Assembly: GCA_014529385.2 (NCBI GenBank)
Contig: CM043948.1
Location: forward strand, 82,317,760 to 82,381,759
Origin: Adiantum capillus-veneris
Lineage: Eukaryota; Streptophyta; Polypodiopsida; Polypodiales; Pteridaceae
Reading direction: 5' to 3'
Length of the DNA stretch: 64,000 bases
A program made the position numbers and the translations under genes. Each line of letters opens with the position of its first letter. Position 1 is the first letter of the stretch. Under the pieces are notes generated by a model, which was not told the origin of the DNA, ran no database searches, and worked only from the letters and a program-made list of their open reading frames with translations. This document shows positions 46,870 through 56,940 of the stretch, one piece after another.

Positions 46870-48540
46870 TATGGTGACCGCAGAGAGCACGACGGCTTTG
46901 AGAGCTTCGAGGCGATAGCTCGCTCGCTCTCGACGGTAGAGAGATTAAGAAAGCTTGGAAGCTTTGTGAGAATGCAATGGGAGCTTGTGAGCTCAGTTGA
47001 GAGTGATGTATGCTCTTGTGGAAGCTCAGAAAGGAGTGTGGAAGACTGTGTGTAAGTGAAGGTGCTGCCCTAAAACTGTGTGCGCAGCAGCACTATTTTC
47101 AGATAAGTTTTCTCCTTGTAGAATGCAAATCTGAGAATTCTGTCCGTCATGCCCATTTGTTTCGACGTGGTCTACAACTTTGCAAAAGAAACTTTTTGTA
47201 AATTCCTCACCGTTTTGCTGATATTCAGCTCAGACTGACTGTATACAGAAATTCCAGATTTTCTGTTGTCGCATTGTGTGCAAGTTTGATGCACTTTTGG
47301 AAGCACGGGAGATGCTTGAAGTTGAGTGCATAAATTCTGAGCTGAAGATGCAATTGCAGCTTGTGTTAAGCTTGTGGTTTGAGGGTTTTTTGGTAGACTT
47401 GGGCAACGAAGTACGGAGGCGTTTACACACCATCGAGGCGGTCTCTTGAGAGACGCAGTTTTTTGGAGCACACAGGTGGAGCTTCTTTCACTGGTTTTCA
47501 CAGGATACTTTGGCAGTGATTTTGTGCTTGGATTCATGGTCTTTGTGGATGGTTTGCATATGGTTATGGCGCATGGTTGATGCCCATTATACATGCATTT
47601 TGGCGAGCACTTTCAAGTGCCGGTGAGCTCTCTTGAGAGCATTGTTTTCGCATTGATCAAGTTTCCGGATTGCAAATCTTTTGGCGCTTGCTTATGCGCG
47701 GTCACTCCGTTGATGTACGTTGAGTGCGGATTGCCATTGTATGTGAAAATGTGCAGCCATTTTAGCATTTCTACTCATTGGCATTGAGTAGTGTTATGGT
47801 TTATGGTAGAGATTGTACTTGAGTTTTTTGCTCAATTTTCAAGGGAAATTCTGTCGGATTTTTCCCAGATTCTCGCCATAGTTTGTGATCGAGTGTTTAC
47901 TCTCACTTTGACAAGTTTTGTCAGTTTGGACACAGTTTTGTGTTTTTGTATCCACTCTCGCAAGAGTGAGGAGTTGTGTATCTTTCTTTGCTTGAGACAG
48001 TGGTTTGCTCTCAGGTGGGAGAGTCTTGTGATCTCAAGCATTGTTTGCCATAGTTTTGCAAAGCTTATGCATGTATGTTGAGTGTAGTTTGATGCGCATT
48101 GATTGCTCATTGTATTGAGCTTGCAGGACAATGGTTATTTTGTGTTGATAGCCATTGTGCGTCGAAACTCTGGCGAAATTTTCCCAGGAGTTTTATGCGC
48201 ATCATTTATGCAATCTAGGTAGAGATTGCGGGTTGCACTCAGCATTTGTGTGCGGTGTTCTCTGCAGGTGGGAGATTTGTGCGTATGTATGCATCGATAC
48301 CGCACAGTGTGGGCTTGGTGATTAGCTCACAGATTGCAGTGTGATACTAGAGCATGCGAGGCTTGTATTGAGATTGCGGGAGCTCTATTTTGGAGTGTGT
48401 CTCACAGGTTTTACATTGTGTTTCTAGCCATATTTGTAGACAGTTTCCAGGTGTTGTTGGTGAGGTGGTTTTGCTTTCTAGTTTGCTACATTGTGCTCAT
48501 GGCAGAGACAGGTGATCAATCAGATTGTGACCTCTCATAG
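46870..48540 (+). other. unusually long leader of the copia-type element
   Basis: About 1.67 kb separates the primer site from the gag ORF. It is T/G-rich, with no ORF I can support and no tandem repeats. Plant copia leaders are usually much shorter. Confidence 0.6.
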
Positions 48541-49842
48541 ATGCGCGTGTTTGATGGGTCAGACTTTGCGGCATGGAGAGAGTGTATGCTTGATGCATTG
48601 ACACATCAAGGGTTGCATGGACCATTGAGTGGTGATGTAGGTAGATCTTCAAACATGTCTGACGATCAGTGGCAGGAGCTAGAGGAGATGGCACTATCTA
48701 CACTCTCTTTGCACCTTGCGGAATCTGTATATGCTCTTGTTATGCATGAGACTACTTCGAGAGCACTTTGGCGCAGATTACATGATATATATGATAGATC
48801 TGAGTCATCAAGGACTCGTGTGAGACATGTACATTCACGAGTACGCCGACAGGTGATATGTTGGTATTGTGGTCATTCTGGACACGTTAGACGGCGCTGT
48901 TTTTGTCGTATGCGACATCGTAGGAGACATGGAAGTCTCAGAGATGTATGTAGTGATGCCATGGACTCAGTTGCTTTGACAGTTGAGGCACATGTAGTGT
49001 CGGAGTATACTAGTGACGGGGATGTCACTTTTACCTCGAGCTATGCACGAGATGCTATACATGTGGATAGTGCACTCCCTTCGCAGTGGTTGCTAGACGC
49101 AGATGCTATGTTCCATGTCACGCCGCATCGTGCATGGTTTTGTAGCTATTCTAGCGGGATGCTTGGCAGTGTACGTTTGACCGATGGATCGGTGCATGCG
49201 ATAGCAGGTGCAGGAGATGTGAGACTGTCATTACCGAGTGGTGCATCTTACTTGTTACGACATGTGCGCTATGTACCAGATTTGACAGTGAGTTTGATCT
49301 CGATTGGTCAGCTTAGAGATTGTGGATGTCAGATTTCGCTACGAGAGCGAGATTTTGTGATGCATTTGGGTTCGCTAGTGATTGCGAGAGGTGCCAGGAG
49401 TGGTACAGGTTACCCATTGCATGTGGATCACGGGAGAGACGGTGTTGTCTCTGTGATCACACAGCCAGGTAGAGAGCGAGAGAGCAGGCGAGTCTCTTTT
49501 GCTCATGGGTTGCAGGGTACTTTGCATGGAGTGCAGAGTAGTGATCTCGTTGTGCACACAGTTGGGGCACGACTTGAGCAGTCACACAGAGAGGTGACAG
49601 AGTCAGACATGCATGCTTTGCTAGTGACTGAGCAAAGCAGAGAGTCAGTTGTGCGAGATACTTCTATGCAGGATAGACAGGTACATCGGTCTTGCTCTAG
49701 TGAGTCACGACAGGAGGACTATGTGCGAGAGTCTATGCATACGGAGTTAGAGCATGAGAGCTCTAGTGAGTCACAGCAGATTGAGTGGTCATGTTTACAG
49801 TGGATGATTGTAGAGGATGCTGAGATGTCATCGATTATGTAG
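48541..49842 (+). CDS. copia-type gag-protease ORF, intact, 433 residues
   Basis: ATG 48541 lies just after an in-frame TAG. It opens with FDGSDFAAWRECMLDALTHQ, a UBN2-like copia gag start, then ALWRRLHDIYDRS. A zinc knuckle CWYCGHSGHVRRRC (CX2CX4HX4C) lies at about residues 109-122, followed by an aspartic-protease-like segment WLLDADAMFHVTPHRAWF at about 183-200, where the usual LDSGAS has become LDADAM but the first Asp is kept, and YVPDLTVSLISIGQL, which is the usual following pattern. The tail is rich in Ser, Glu and Arg. Gag packages element RNA and the protease matures it. Integrase does not follow. The ORF has stayed open for 1.3 kb. Confidence 0.8.
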   Translation: MRVFDGSDFAAWRECMLDALTHQGLHGPLSGDVGRSSNMSDDQWQELEEMALSTLSLHLAESVYALVMHETTSRALWRRLHDIYDRSESSRTRVRHVHSRVRRQVICWYCGHSGHVRRRCFCRMRHRRRHGSLRDVCSDAMDSVALTVEAHVVSEYTSDGDVTFTSSYARDAIHVDSALPSQWLLDADAMFHVTPHRAWFCSYSSGMLGSVRLTDGSVHAIAGAGDVRLSLPSGASYLLRHVRYVPDLTVSLISIGQLRDCGCQISLRERDFVMHLGSLVIARGARSGTGYPLHVDHGRDGVVSVITQPGRERESRRVSFAHGLQGTLHGVQSSDLVVHTVGARLEQSHREVTESDMHALLVTEQSRESVVRDTSMQDRQVHRSCSSESRQEDYVRESMHTELEHESSSESQQIEWSCLQWMIVEDAEMSSIM

Positions 49843-49854
49843 TCATTCCTTTCT

Positions 49855-50328
49855 ATGCTCGACAGTGAGCATGGGGATATAGTTGTGCAGGATATGTCTT
49901 CCAGCAGACACCTAGAGCAGCTGGTTTGCTCTGAGGTTGCACGACAGGTTGATGCGTCTTTTGCGGACAGTCAGGAGATGCATGTGGCTGACACGCCTTG
50001 TCAGTTAGAGATGCCTATTGCCAGGGATATATATGTTGATGCATGCTCCGTAGAGCTAGCAGGGCCCGCTAGCATTGCATCGGCATTCGATGGTCTCATG
50101 TATGAGATGTTGATCTTGAGACCGGATATCGCAGCTGCAGTGGGAGCATTTGCAGTTGGGGTTTTCAGTCGTTTGTTGACTGATGATGGCATAGTGCACG
50201 AGGGAGATATGCAGGTATTGCGTACATACTTGCAGTACGTGTGCGGTATGTCTGGTGGTGTATGGACTTACACGGGAGCAGGACAGCCGGATGCACACGA
50301 TCACAGCCAGCCAGTGGGCATCGGTTGA
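49855..50328 (+). pseudogene. remnant of copia RT-RNase H junction
   Basis: An open frame of 157 codons is separated from gag-protease by a TAG. Only its second half is recognisable: FDGLMYEMLILRPDIAAAVGA...SRLLTDDG...MQVLRTYLQYVCG, matching the post-RT segment (SLMYL..TRPDIA.AV...SRF...H....RVLRYLKGT) of copia pol. Integrase, the RT active site and RNase H proper are gone, a large internal deletion. Confidence 0.75.
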
Positions 50329-50395
50329 GAGCGGTTTTCTCTCACCTTTTGTAGTCTTTAGACTAGGTTCCCTTGCTTAAAGGCACAGTCGCCTT

Positions 50396-50407
50396 TAAGT
50401 GGGAGGT
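50396..50407 (+). promoter_or_regulatory. polypurine tract of the copia-type element
   Basis: The purine-rich AAGTGGGAGG abuts the 3' LTR, the usual position for plus-strand priming and a typical copia form. Confidence 0.8.
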
Positions 50408-50601
50408 TGTTGGGGTATAGGCGTTTGTGCCTTGCCCGGCCGCCCAGAGTCTGGGCGCCCACTGACTTGTATACCTTATACATAGCATAAGTGTATAGGG
50501 GGCTGCTCACTCTTTGAGCCTCCCCACCCATATCTGTGTTGTGTGTCTCCTTCTCTCTCCCTCTCTCACTCTCCATCTGTGGTGCTCCCCGATCCCCTTC
50601 A
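50408..50601 (+). repeat. 3' LTR of the copia-type element (194 bp)
   Basis: Matches 46656-46855 throughout except for the CT-run length and a few substitutions, and is followed by the CCATC duplication. Confidence 0.95.
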
Positions 50602-50606
50602 CCATC

Positions 50607-51114
50607 GATCCCCCATATGTTGTTTGGGCTACCACAATTTGCACAGATGGATGGAGCTGGGGAGATGCCAATAGAGGAGGAACACTTAGATCCACAACCC
50701 AACCTAGATGAGAACCTTGTTATAGAAATACCTTTTAACAAGTTGGGACAATACTTTGAGGGTGATGAATCCAATGCGACTATACCAATCACTACTAAGG
50801 GATTAACTGTGAAGGGAATCCTTGATGGTGGCGCTGGGGTTAGCATTGTCACTAAAAATTGCTGGGAAACTATGGGAAGACCTCACCTTGAGACCACAAC
50901 CATAGTAGTGAACATGGCCAATGGGTCTATTGTTAAACCTATTGGGATGCTAGAAGATCTCAAGATCAAGGTCTTTGGACATAAAATAAGAGTTACCTTC
51001 ATTGTTATGGATTTCTCCAAGCACACTATGGCATATGAGATGATCTTAGGACGTCCTTTCATGAGGGAAGCAAAAATGGTGCTTGACTGGTCCAAAAACC
51101 ATGTCTACCTGTAG
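50607..51114 (+). CDS. gypsy-type aspartic protease segment of the outer LTR element
   Basis: The frame from about 50617 to the stop at 51114 contains EIPFNKLGQYFEGD, then GILDGGAGVSIVTKNCWETMG (the retropepsin D-G-G-A active-site loop in plant gypsy style), ANGSIVKPIGMLEDLKIKV and MILGRPFMREAKMVLDW, a standard gypsy protease order (ILGRPF near the C-terminal end). The active-site Asp is present. A stop TAG ends it, and what follows is a basic repeat protein, not RT. The reading frame also runs into the copia LTR upstream, which is not original. Confidence 0.8.
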
Positions 51115-51135
51115 TTCCAAGATTTTGTCATTCGA

Positions 51136-52037
51136 GTGGATCTTGTGACGGGTCGAGCACATCCTCTAGGAAACAGGTTTATAATTGATCATAGATCTGA
51201 CACCACAGTTAACTCGGCCCCATTGCAGTATTGTTATACGTGTAAAGCGGACACTGATGTTGGGGAAGATTCTCCTTATATGGATGTACTACCTGGGATG
51301 ACTGAGTCGGACAATGTGGATTGGGTCCACCTAGCAGCAACCATAGACACTTGGGGGAATAGGGGGACGACCTGGGTAACACGTGAGGGGGATGAAATTC
51401 CCGTACCCTTAAATATGCTACAAGCAATGCATATAGCTTCTGACAAGACTCATCCTAATATAACGAAGAAAACATACAAGTGGGTCCCTAAAGCTTCTTT
51501 AGCGACCATGGCTAGTACTAAAAAACAGAAGCCTTGTAAGAAACATACCACTCACCCCAAGAAATGTAAGAGAACGTGGCGTTGGATCCCTAAACGATTA
51601 TTGGAAGCCCAAGGCTACTATCGAGGAAATGATCAAATTTGGGTGCCAAAACGTAGATTGTGTTCTTACTTGTCACCTGATCCATATGAACCCACTCCTG
51701 TAGCTCCAAAACGTAGATTGTGTTCTTACCTGATCCATATGAACCCACTCCTGTAGCTCCAAAACAAATCGACAATCGCGGAAAGAATAAAATCACAGAA
51801 TGCTACACACCCGCTCCAGAGCTAGTTTGGGTACCAAAGAAAGAACGATTTGTTCCACCTAGCTCAACAACGAGGGAGTCCCATGAAGCTTCTAGCTCCT
51901 CATGTAATGCATCCATAGAGGTTAAATCTTCTCCACATCGTCGACCTACAATAGTGGACCTCCATAAAGCTACAAAGGAATCCACACCTCCCAGTGTTCA
52001 AGAATCACCTGATGAACCACTTCAAGTTCGATCCTAG
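51136..52037 (+). pseudogene. basic WxPK-repeat protein of the gypsy-type element, frameshifted
   Basis: This is open after the protease stop. Its middle has repeated motifs KTYKWVPKASL, RTWRWIPKRLL, QIWVPKRRL and, after the frame change, ELVWVPKKERF, each an aromatic pair followed by Pro-Lys in a very basic context. At 51660-51763 a unit of about 60 bp is duplicated, and the second copy lacks 7 bp (ttgtcac), which shifts the frame so that the protein continues in the overlapping frame 51720-52037. I do not know the function. A nucleic-acid-binding or gag-like role is a guess from the basic charge. Confidence 0.45.
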
Positions 52038-53781
52038 GAGAGTACCTTACCACCTTTGCAACTCGATGAGGCACCTAAGGTAATAGAAAACTACTGGCCA
52101 AAATCCTCACCTATTATCGACTGGAACAATTGGTTTCAAAGGATGACGAGCACATTTCAAACGATATGATCTACCCAAGGAAGAGGGGAATGTTTGCTGA
52201 CAGTCATCATTCACTCACTCCCCTCTCAACCTTGTTTCCCTGACCTCTCAATCACCAATCTTAGGGAATGTATATAGAGCAAGAGAAATTAGCAAATGAG
52301 TATGCACAATAAAAGTCAAAACATTGACTCAGACCTACACATTCACATCCGGTACATTGAAACAGAAACCTATGTCATAAAATACCTTTGATCCCCATCA
52401 CTCGAGTGATGGAGGGTAGATAGGATTAATACAATAGAAGTGTTTCTGTTTTAAAGTTGAGTGATTAGCAAAGTTCTTTTTTCCCACTGATGTGCCTCCT
52501 AGAGGTATTCCTTGTGTTTCCTAGTGTGTACAGGAGCGTGTTGCTGTTGTTAGGATTTGGACCTTCATGGAATCTTTATCTCGACTCACTCTTCAAATCA
52601 AGCGCGACCATCGACACAAACAGGTGTTTCTTGTCCATTAGCATTGCCCCTTATCTTTTTTGCATCTATGATTGTCTGCTTTGATTGTGATTGGTAGCAT
52701 AATATCCAGCACATTTGCTTAGTAACAAACATTTAATTCAATGTAATTTTTTGTCATAATCACTTGTCTAGGTTTAAAAATCAAGCAGTCCGACTAAGCT
52801 AGTTTGACCAAGTTAGGTGTTAGAGATCTTCTCTTAATACCATGGGGAATGCCTTCTTAATAATCAATGGTTACTTAGGTTCTTAATCCGATTTAGGTAG
52901 CATTGTGTGAAATGTACTAGGGCTTTCTAGTGAGCTTGACCCTATTGACCTTTAACTTAGGTATTATAAAGGGAGTTTACTAGTGTGATGAGCCTGGGGA
53001 GGTGTATCAGTGTTATATGAACCCCCAAAGTTACAAAATTAAAATGCTGAAAACGAACAAACAAAAACAAATCAAAGTGCCACAATGTAAAATCTTAAGC
53101 TGGAAGAGAAATCTCAGCTTGATTGGGTACTTCACTCACATGTATCGCCTATGGTACTAGAGCCCTAGAGGTTCCCAGTGTGGCGCTTTTCCTTGAAAAG
53201 AAAAAAACCCAAGGCATACAAAGTAAGCACACACATCAAAATTGAATCACTGTGAAAAGACTTTGGGGGGTCAAAGAAAAGGTAATCAGTCAGGCGATGA
53301 TTTCATGAGAAATTCCTTTCATCGTAGCTTAACTACAAGGTCTTCTAGGTATAGCCTCTAGTCAGCCCTCGAACATGAAATACTTGGCTCTCGTGATTAA
53401 ACAACTTAATTGACCAGAGAAAATTAAGAAACTTACCCATGGTATTAATAGTCGATCTCTAGTGCCTTTCGACCGTTAAATTAGCGACCCCATACTTGTT
53501 TAATTTTTTACCTTTACATCTGTTTATGCATTTGATTACATTGCAATTTAATGTTTATTACTGACAAATTGTTTAAAATTCTGTTACCAATCAATTTGTC
53601 TGCCTAAAACTGCATATGCTTTTTAATCACTTATGAGAACGCAATTACTGTGCCAATGTTGTTTGATTTTGCAGTGACTGAAGAAGGCTAAGGACATTCA
53701 TCTCAAATGCTCTTCCACCTCGACAAACGAGCTTCAACTCAATAGCTTCTGAGGAAGGAATCTACATTAGGAAGGGGGGCA
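52038..53781 (+). other. non-coding 3' interior and polypurine tract of the gypsy-type element
   Basis: I see no gene where RT, RNase H and integrase would normally be. The region ends with the purine tract AGGAAGGGGGG (about 53769-53779) two bases before the 3' LTR. Confidence 0.7.
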
Positions 53782-54382
53782 TGTTAACCCTCACGGCTCA
53801 CGGACACCCTATCACCTACGAGACGGATGTTGTAACCTACGGCGGACATTGTATTATTTATTGGTAGAGTCAGGTACCAAGCTTGTCGGTCCAATAGGAA
53901 AGAGTAAGAGTGATCGCCGATGAGAGGCGCACTCTAACTGGAACATTCAAGGGATTAGTTGGCTAAGCATGGGCGCCCAAGTGTGAATGGGGTGTGCTCA
54001 TATAAAAGTCAACTAAACGTAAAATTCACTCATTCTCTCATTTGTGCAATTGAAGAGTGCTCTTGCTCCATCCCCTTCTTCTTCTTCATCATGTCCTTGT
54101 GTGTGTGTGTATGTGAGAGAGAGAGAGTGAGAGAGGGAGTGTGTGGGTGATCGAGCATTACGAAGGCATGACGGCAGTGAAGCGGTTGAGCGCGGCGTAG
54201 CGGCGTCTCCTTCTTCTTCGCGGCGAGGAATCCTCCACGAAGCAAGCATAGAGCGATGAGTGACACACCATCGCCTTCTTGAGCTTACTAGTTTAGGCTT
54301 ATTGTGTGCTTGGAGCCATTTGTGGCTCGCACACGGTGTATCGGCAAGTTCCTTGCATTGACACGTGCAACATACGCGCACA
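53782..54382 (+). repeat. 3' LTR of the gypsy-type element (601 bp)
   Basis: It pairs with 44382-45005 and is followed directly by the CATGG duplication. The TATA-like TATAAAAG is at 54001. Confidence 0.95.
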
Positions 54383-54387
54383 CATGG

Positions 54388-55997
54388 TAGTAGGAAAGTG
54401 TTTCTCAAATATGCACGCAACCTCCGCAGCGTTTAGTTTGGCGAATGGTATGGAGTCTACGTTGATCTCCTTTTGTGAGATCCATTGCACCAACTTCGCA
54501 AGTTTGTAGATTGTGTTACGGACGTCAAGAGACAAACATCCCTCAATGGCCATCGGTAAAATAAACTACAAAACACGCGCAGCGATGATATTAAAGTCCA
54601 CACACAAATTTGTTACACAATTCCCACTATGATATATTCCACTATAAACATACCTGACACATTTTATGCCAGCCGTGTGACTTCAAACCGATAAGCTTTC
54701 CTTCTTTAGTAAAACACGTTCGAAGCGAGTGCATTACGCCAGTGGGGGTCCGCAAAGATCGAATGGTCTCTTTTACTTTGCATTCTTGGGCTCCTGTGAA
54801 AATCCATGGTGCTTTAGGGAGCTTTATCGATCCATCGGATGCTGTCTACGGCCAATATTGCTCCATACAATCCACATTTCTAAGGTCAACCCTGGCTCCC
54901 AAAGTATCTTTCTTGCCTGTTAGATGGTCCCATAGTAGATTACCCACATTCTTGAATATGTGCATTGGATTGAGCAAGTGATTGATCATGAATCAGGGCC
55001 AATATGGTAACTCGTACCATAGAGAGAGTCTCTTCATCCCTCGGGGGAAACCGTCATCACACATCTCCTTCTGCTCTAACCATGCTTGTGCAGACATCCT
55101 CGATGGCTCTCTTCCCAAAAAGCCATCACATAACACATGATTCTCTTGAAGATATGCTTGATGAACTTCAAAGATTTGCTTCTTCAATGAGGGCGCCCAA
55201 AGTGCATTCAGTCTAGGTCCACATGTAACACATGCTCTGTATCCGCTTGTTTTAAGCCATGAGCATTCTATTAGTCCAGGATAGTCATGCATGGTCCACA
55301 TTAGAATGCCTCTAATCAAAGCATTCCATCGACATGTGTGTCAGCTCATATCCACCACTTCTATGCCAATCCACAATTGTTGTAGCTCTTCCAATAGTGG
55401 ACAAAGATACACATCCATATTCTTCACTTTATACAGCCCCGGCACAATCAAGCTTAGCCATAGGTGCCTAGTCAACCACGGGGGAATGTTGTAGTTGACG
55501 ATGACAATGGTCCATACATTGTAAGATGTTGATCTTTGACCAAATGGATTTACGCCATCCATAGCCAGGCCTAGGCGCAAATTTCGAGCTTCCCTGGCAA
55601 AATCCGACCATGTTTCATCTATATGTTTCCAGGCTGCGCAATCTGCAGGAATTCGTAGCACACCACCCGAAGATTTATTCTCCTCATGCCATGATGCTAG
55701 GGCAGCCATGGACTTACATTTGAATAAATGCTTGATGCGAGGAAGCAGAGGAAAATGTCGCAAAACTTTTTGTGGAATTTTTGTTCCGTGGAGATCTACT
55801 CGATATCTCTCAGAATCACATTTCGAACACTTCTCCATGTCTATGTATTCCCCTCTGAAAAGAATGCAGTCGTTAGGACAAGCGTGGATTGAATTGTAAT
55901 CCATCCCCAAGTTTCGCAAAATCTTTCTTGCTTCCTCTCTGGAATCTGGCATCACATTATCAACTGGCAGTATGTGCTCTTTGAGAAATCTACACAA
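54388..55997 (-). pseudogene. 5' part of the CACTA TNP2-like transposase gene
   Basis: Reading leftward, the segment 55997-55341 has NSIHACPNDCILFRGEY, CSKC (a zinc-binding-like pair), KVLRHFPLLPRIKHLFK, LAMDGVNPFG and VNYNIPPWLTRHLWLSLIVPG, all typical of TNP2. Next come CSWLKTSGYRACVTCG and WYELPYWP (55319-54993), then MHIFKNVGNLLWDHLTGKKD and KEGKLIGLKSHGWHK (to about 54640), then an exon with LSLDVRNTIYKLAKLVQWI (54553-54388) that runs into the LTR insertion. TNP2/TNPD is the catalytic CACTA transposase. The N-terminal 100 or more residues are missing: the coding frame enters a GA/GT microsatellite at 56000. Frame changes near 55330 and 54990 are seen too. Confidence 0.85.
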
Positions 55998-56042
55998 CTC
56001 TCTCTCTCTCTCTCGCTCGCTCGCTCGCTCTCAAAAACACAA

Positions 56043-56178
<136 letters not shown>

Positions 56179-56240
56179 AGGGGAAGGGAACATGAGAGAG
56201 AGGAGAGGGAAGGAGCATACATGGCTCTCCTTCCTCTCCT

Positions 56241-56242
<2 letters not shown>

Positions 56243-56281
<39 letters not shown>
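56243..56281. repeat. (GT)n microsatellite
   Basis: About 19 GT units, followed by a GA-rich stretch. Confidence 0.97.
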
Positions 56282-56283
<2 letters not shown>

Positions 56284-56329
56284 AGAAGAAAGAGAGAGAG
56301 AGGGAGAGTGCGGGTTACCTTTGCTTGCT

Positions 56330-56507
56330 TGAGCGTCGAAAACTCAAATCTGAGATCTGAGTTTTTTGGACGCTCTAGGTTATTTTTTTACCCCTGTCGG
56401 CGTCGCTATAGGCGTCTCTAAGTTACAAGTAAATTAACGACGCCGTGGGTTTTCACTTTTGAGCGTCGCACTGCGAGTGTCTCTAATGTGAAGTACCTCT
56501 TGTAGTG
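56330..56507. repeat. CACTA right terminus and subterminal repeats
   Basis: Contains ggcgtcgctataggcgtc, gacgccg and gagcgtcgcactgcgag, matching the words at the left end, then the terminal ACCTCTTGTAGTG. Confidence 0.9.
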
Positions 56508-56510
56508 TGT

Positions 56511-56940
56511 GTTGGTGAGGCTAATCTTCATATTTGATTGCTTAAATCACTGTTTTTTAACATTTTGACTATAGGAGACCGTTTTGGACTGATCTATTGC
56601 AGTTTTCAGGACCTGTTTCATGATGGATTGTGATTTTGATACCTTGTCGGATTGCGACCAGACTTGGTAGGATAGTGCTCCTAGGTGTCTATGCTTTCAA
56701 AGTGTTGTACCGTTTTTTGTTTTGACTTTTTTTTGTATTGTTCTATTTGATTTTGTTTCATGTTTCATTTCAGTACTTAGGAGTAGGGTAAGTAGAAACT
56801 ACCACCATCAAATTTGGGCTAAAAGATTGAGGGAGAAAAGAGTTAAAACCGTATTTTGGCCAAAATGACCATAACTCTGAAATTATGCAAATTTGATGGT
56901 GGAGACCTCAAAAGTGATGCAAATTCAAAAATTTGTGGAT
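56511..56940. other. sequence flanking the CACTA element, no gene
   Basis: T-rich sequence leading into the palindrome repeats. From about 56800 it already shows the attttggccaaaatgacc and aaattcaaaaattt words of the following units. Confidence 0.5.

Larger units (their letters stand above)
46656..50601 (+). mobile_element. non-autonomous Ty1/copia-type LTR retrotransposon, third nesting level
   Basis: LTRs of 200 bp (46656-46855) and 194 bp (50408-50601) begin TGTTGGGGTATAGGCG and end CCCCTTCA, flanked by CCATC on each side (46651-46655 and 50602-50606). An initiator-Met primer site follows the left LTR and a purine tract lies before the right LTR. The interior holds gag zinc knuckle and protease, then skips integrase and nearly all of RT. 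The total length of 3,946 bp is short for a copia element. Confidence 0.96.
44382..54382 (+). mobile_element. non-autonomous Ty3/gypsy-type LTR retrotransposon, second nesting level
   Basis: Two direct repeats, 44382-45005 and 53782-54382, begin TGTTAACCCTCACGG and end CATACGCGCACA. The whole is flanked by CATGG on both sides (44377-44381 and 54383-54387), a clean 5-bp target duplication within the TNP2-like gene. A primer-binding site follows the left LTR and a polypurine tract precedes the right one. The interior carries a gag-like ORF and a gypsy-type protease but no reverse transcriptase, RNase H or integrase. Without the copia insertion it is about 6.05 kb. It must have relied on enzymes from another element. 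Confidence 0.95.
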
